Below are positions 5,606 through 7,196 of a DNA stretch of 7,196 nucleotides, one piece after another. A model generated the notes under the pieces. The model searched no databases and was not told the DNA's origin. It saw only the letters and a list, made by a program, of their open reading frames with translations. The position numbers and the translations under genes were made by a program. The number at the start of each line of letters is the position of its first letter. The stretch's first letter is position 1. Origin of the DNA: Candidatus Bipolaricaulota bacterium (GTDB lineage: Bacteria; Bipolaricaulota; Bipolaricaulia; RBG-16-55-9; DRXL01); the NCBI GenBank assembly GCA_025057405.1, contig JANWXV010000031.1, forward strand, positions 1-7,196, written 5' to 3'.

Positions 5606-6685
5606 TTAAACTTTCTGAATGCTCTCGAACGACAGCTCCACCCGCGTCTCGCGCCCGAAGATCTTCACCACGATCGTAGCCATCTCGCGCTCTTTATCGA
5701 TCTCCACCACCGCGCCGGTGAAGTCCGCGAACGGCCCTTCGATGATCTCGACGATTTCACCGACTTCAAACTCCACCTCGATCTTCGGGCCAACGGCCTT
5801 GGGCACCTCCAGCAAGCCCGCCTTGCGCTTGACGACCTTCATATCTTCTTCGTCCAGCGGCAACGGCGGATTGCCCACAAAGCGACACTTCAAGCCCTCC
5901 GGCAATTGCAGCAGCTCTTGAGACATATCCATCCGCGCAAAGATATAACCCGGAAAGAGACGGCGCTTCTCAATGTGCTGCACCGTGACGACTCGCTTGT
6001 CTTTGTACTCTTTGATCTTCACCAGCCCTGAAGCACGCGATTCGATCTTGTCTTCTTTCTCCAAGAGATCGCCCTGCTTGAGCACCATCTGCTCTTTGAG
6101 GCGCGCCAGATACTTCTCGGGGATGACCAACGTCACTCGCTCTCCCCCCTCGAGCTTCTCCAGCTCGATGCGCTTGACGCGATCGCGGTGAACGACCGTC
6201 GTCTTGACCGCAGGGGCTTTGAAGTGCGCGTCGGAGTCGGTCGTCAGCGGCACCCCCGGGGGCAACTTCTGCCCCAAACGAATATCGCGGCGCACGCGCT
6301 TCTCTAACGGGATCAGAAACTCCTCTTCATTGCGATTGCTCATCTCGACAATGACGCGCTGGAGCGTCTCGATACTCTTCACTTTCGCGTCGTAGCTCAT
6401 ATAGCGCGGGGGCTTGACGGCGATAATTTCACCCTTCTGGATGCGCTTGTTCGCCTCGATTCTCAAGTCGTATTCATAGGGCACACGATATTCTCCCGTC
6501 CGCCCGCGTCGCCCCTTGGTGGTGATCACCTCTTCAATAGGCGCGAGAAAGCGCATCTCCGAGCCGTTCACTTTGAACAGATCCACCCGGCGCTCTAGTC
6601 CCAGCTCGCGCACGCGTTCTTCTAACTGCTCAGCCACTTTCAGCTCGCTGCCCGCGTAGGTCTGCAGGGCATACCACCGTTTCAT
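5606..6685 (-). CDS. nusG: Transcription elongation/antitermination factor NusG with a large NGN insertion
   Basis: NusG binds the RNA polymerase clamp through its NGN domain and contacts Rho or ribosomal protein S10 through its KOW domain. This copy is 359 aa against about 180 in most bacteria. The NGN domain begins at KRWYALQTYAGSELKVAEQL (2-21) and runs to PIEEVITTKG (49-58). It resumes at EKRRLFPGYIFARMDM (239-254). The KOW domain is about 303-359 (VGEIVEIIEGPFADFTGAVV, 308-327). Between lie about 175 inserted residues with repeated K/G-x-x-hydrophobic turns, matching the domain II insertion known from Thermotoga maritima NusG. The frame stays open to 6940, but translation from there would run out of frame through secE and the tRNA gene. 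MKRWYALQTY at 6685 is the family start. The 29-nt gap from secE lacks a clear Shine-Dalgarno site and is AT-rich (AATAAAATT). Confidence 0.98.
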   Translation of the reverse strand: MKRWYALQTYAGSELKVAEQLEERVRELGLERRVDLFKVNGSEMRFLAPIEEVITTKGRRGRTGEYRVPYEYDLRIEANKRIQKGEIIAVKPPRYMSYDAKVKSIETLQRVIVEMSNRNEEEFLIPLEKRVRRDIRLGQKLPPGVPLTTDSDAHFKAPAVKTTVVHRDRVKRIELEKLEGGERVTLVIPEKYLARLKEQMVLKQGDLLEKEDKIESRASGLVKIKEYKDKRVVTVQHIEKRRLFPGYIFARMDMSQELLQLPEGLKCRFVGNPPLPLDEEDMKVVKRKAGLLEVPKAVGPKIEVEFEVGEIVEIIEGPFADFTGAVVEIDKEREMATIVVKIFGRETRVELSFESIQKV

Positions 6686-6714
6686 AATTTTATTCTGACT
6701 CTTACGCGCTCGGC

Positions 6715-6900
6715 CTATCGCAAGAGCTGCTTTGCCCCTTCTCGAAAGAACAGGTCCAGCACGCCTATATAAGCCGCCAAGATCAAGACCATGAGAATCA
6801 CCAGAGAAGTCAACCCGATCAACTCGACCCGGTTGGGCCAGGTGATCCGGCTCAGCTCGCCACGCACCTCGCGCAAATAATTCAACACTCGCTCTTTCAT
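6715..6900 (-). CDS. secE: Preprotein translocase subunit SecE
   Basis: Small essential subunit that clamps SecY in the SecYEG protein-export channel of the cytoplasmic membrane. The 61-aa product has the short single-span form of most bacteria. A charged amphipathic N-terminus (about 1-18) leads to the hallmark SRITWPNR (17-24). One hydrophobic membrane segment follows at about 27-51 (LIGLTSLVILMVLILAAYIG and beyond), then a short basic tail. The start at 6900 fits the family length. The ribosome binding site is weak (CGAG about 9 nt before the ATG). Only 13 nt separate the start codon from the 3' end of the tRNA-Trp gene, so removal of the tRNA would leave an mRNA with a very short leader. 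secE next to nusG is the standard bacterial arrangement. Confidence 0.97.
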   Translation of the reverse strand: MKERVLNYLREVRGELSRITWPNRVELIGLTSLVILMVLILAAYIGVLDLFFREGAKQLLR

Positions 6901-6913
6901 AGAATCTCGCGGG

Positions 6914-6986
6914 CAGGCCCGGGAGGATTTGAACCCCCAACCTGCCGATTTGGAGTCGGCTGCTCTGCCAGTTGAGCTACGGGCCT
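6914..6986 (-). tRNA. trnW: tRNA-Trp (anticodon CCA)
   Basis: The 73-nt minus-strand sequence folds as a full cloverleaf. The acceptor stem is AGGCCCG/CGGGCCT (7 bp) and the D arm GCTC-8 nt-GAGC. The anticodon arm is GCCGA-CTCCAAA-TCGGC, with CCA at positions 34-36. The variable loop is 5 nt (AGGTT). The T arm is GGGGG-TTCAAAT-CCTCC with one G-U pair. The discriminator base is G73, as usual for bacterial tRNA-Trp. The genome continues with CCC where CCA would be, so the 3' CCA must be added by a nucleotidyltransferase. It lies between rpmG (21 nt) and secE (13 nt) on the same strand, a known arrangement, and must be cut from the protein-coding transcript. Confidence 0.97.
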
Positions 6987-7007
6987 ATGCCTAAGCTCAC
7001 TTTGCCC

Positions 7008-7157
7008 TTACACTTCTTTGTGGGCTGTGTGCTTGCGACACCATTTGCAGTACTTCTTCAGTTCGAGCTTGCCCCGCGCGTTCTTGGGGTTCTTCGTCGT
7101 ATGATAGTTGCGGTGACGACAGACCGTACAAGCCAGCGTCACGTGCTCCTGAGGCAT
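7008..7157 (-). CDS. rpmG: 50S ribosomal protein L33
   Basis: Small protein of the large ribosomal subunit, near the E site. Translation gives 49 aa, beginning MPQEHVTLACTVCRHRNYHT and ending KHTAHKEV, the expected length. Four cysteines in two CxxC pairs (C10/C13 and C37/C40) form the zinc ribbon, so this is the zinc-binding (C+) form; some bacteria carry a paralogue lacking these cysteines. The ATG at 7157 is preceded by GGGAG, which adjoins the tuf stop codon 14 nt upstream. The position between tuf and tRNA-Trp/secE is typical of many bacteria. Confidence 0.97.
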   Translation of the reverse strand: MPQEHVTLACTVCRHRNYHTTKNPKNARGKLELKKYCKWCRKHTAHKEV

Positions 7158-7171
7158 CGCGTTCCGCTCCC

Positions 7172-7196
7172 TTATGCTAAGATCTTGGTCACGACG
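7172..7196 (-). CDS. tuf: Elongation factor Tu, C-terminal end (partial)
   Basis: The minus strand entering at the right edge reads VVTKILA followed by TAA (7174-7172). This matches the usual end of EF-Tu, the GTPase that carries aminoacyl-tRNA to the ribosome. Only seven complete codons are visible, so the call rests on this short match together with the position directly upstream of rpmG-tRNA-Trp-secE, where tuf is commonly found. The remaining roughly 390 codons would lie beyond the window. The stop codon is 14 nt before rpmG, so the two genes are probably co-transcribed. Confidence 0.85.

Noticed and set aside
6686..6940. An 85-codon N-terminal extension of NusG in the same open frame
   Set aside because: It overlaps secE in another frame and part of the tRNA gene. 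The family N-terminus (KRWYALQTY) starts right at the internal ATG at 6685.
1..7196. A novel accessory, defence or mobile system
   Set aside because: Every part of the window is accounted for by a standard ribosomal protein/polymerase operon with short gaps. No repeats of CRISPR type, transposase, integrase or unrecognised gene were found.

Overview
The window is a conserved bacterial core operon read entirely on the minus strand. In transcription order (right to left) it holds the last codons of tuf (EF-Tu), rpmG (L33), a tRNA-Trp gene, secE, nusG, rplK (L11), rplA (L1), rplJ (L10), rplL (L7/L12) and rpoB (RNA polymerase beta). The window ends just past the rpoB stop, so rpoC, expected next, cannot be seen. 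Gaps are very short: 14 nt tuf-rpmG, 21 rpmG-tRNA, 13 tRNA-secE, 29 secE-nusG, 15 nusG-rplK, 9 rplK-rplA, 17 rplA-rplJ, 23 rplJ-rplL and 64 rplL-rpoB. Within the window only the rplL-rpoB gap could hold a regulatory element of any size, and no stretch over 300 bases lacks a gene.

The organism is a bacterium with fairly GC-rich DNA. The best taxonomic clue is NusG, which is 359 residues, about twice the usual length. It carries an insertion of roughly 175 residues in its NGN domain, the architecture known from Thermotoga maritima NusG. The L10 C-terminal helix is also long, as in thermophilic lineages. RpoB is compact (1120 aa) without the large proteobacterial insertions, but differs from consensus at several near-invariant sites. 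I infer a deep-branching, perhaps thermophilic lineage near Thermotogota or candidate groups such as Bipolaricaulota. This rests on recalled sequences and is not proven.

The genes join transcription to translation. RpoB is the polymerase core subunit, and NusG bridges polymerase and ribosome and controls elongation. L11, L1 and L10-L7/L12 build the GTPase-associated centre and the mobile L1 stalk, L33 is a small large-subunit protein, and EF-Tu delivers aminoacyl-tRNA to that centre. SecE is part of the SecYEG membrane channel, and tRNA-Trp is processed out of the same transcript.

I see no mobile element, CRISPR array, defence system or foreign gene. The points worth a second look are variations inside core proteins: the NusG insertion with internal repeats, an altered fork loop 2 and rifampicin-pocket set in RpoB, and an unusual L11 loop. 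Others are the compact tRNA-secE junction, a 9-bp tandem repeat before rpoB, and a hairpin/G-rich element at the window edge.
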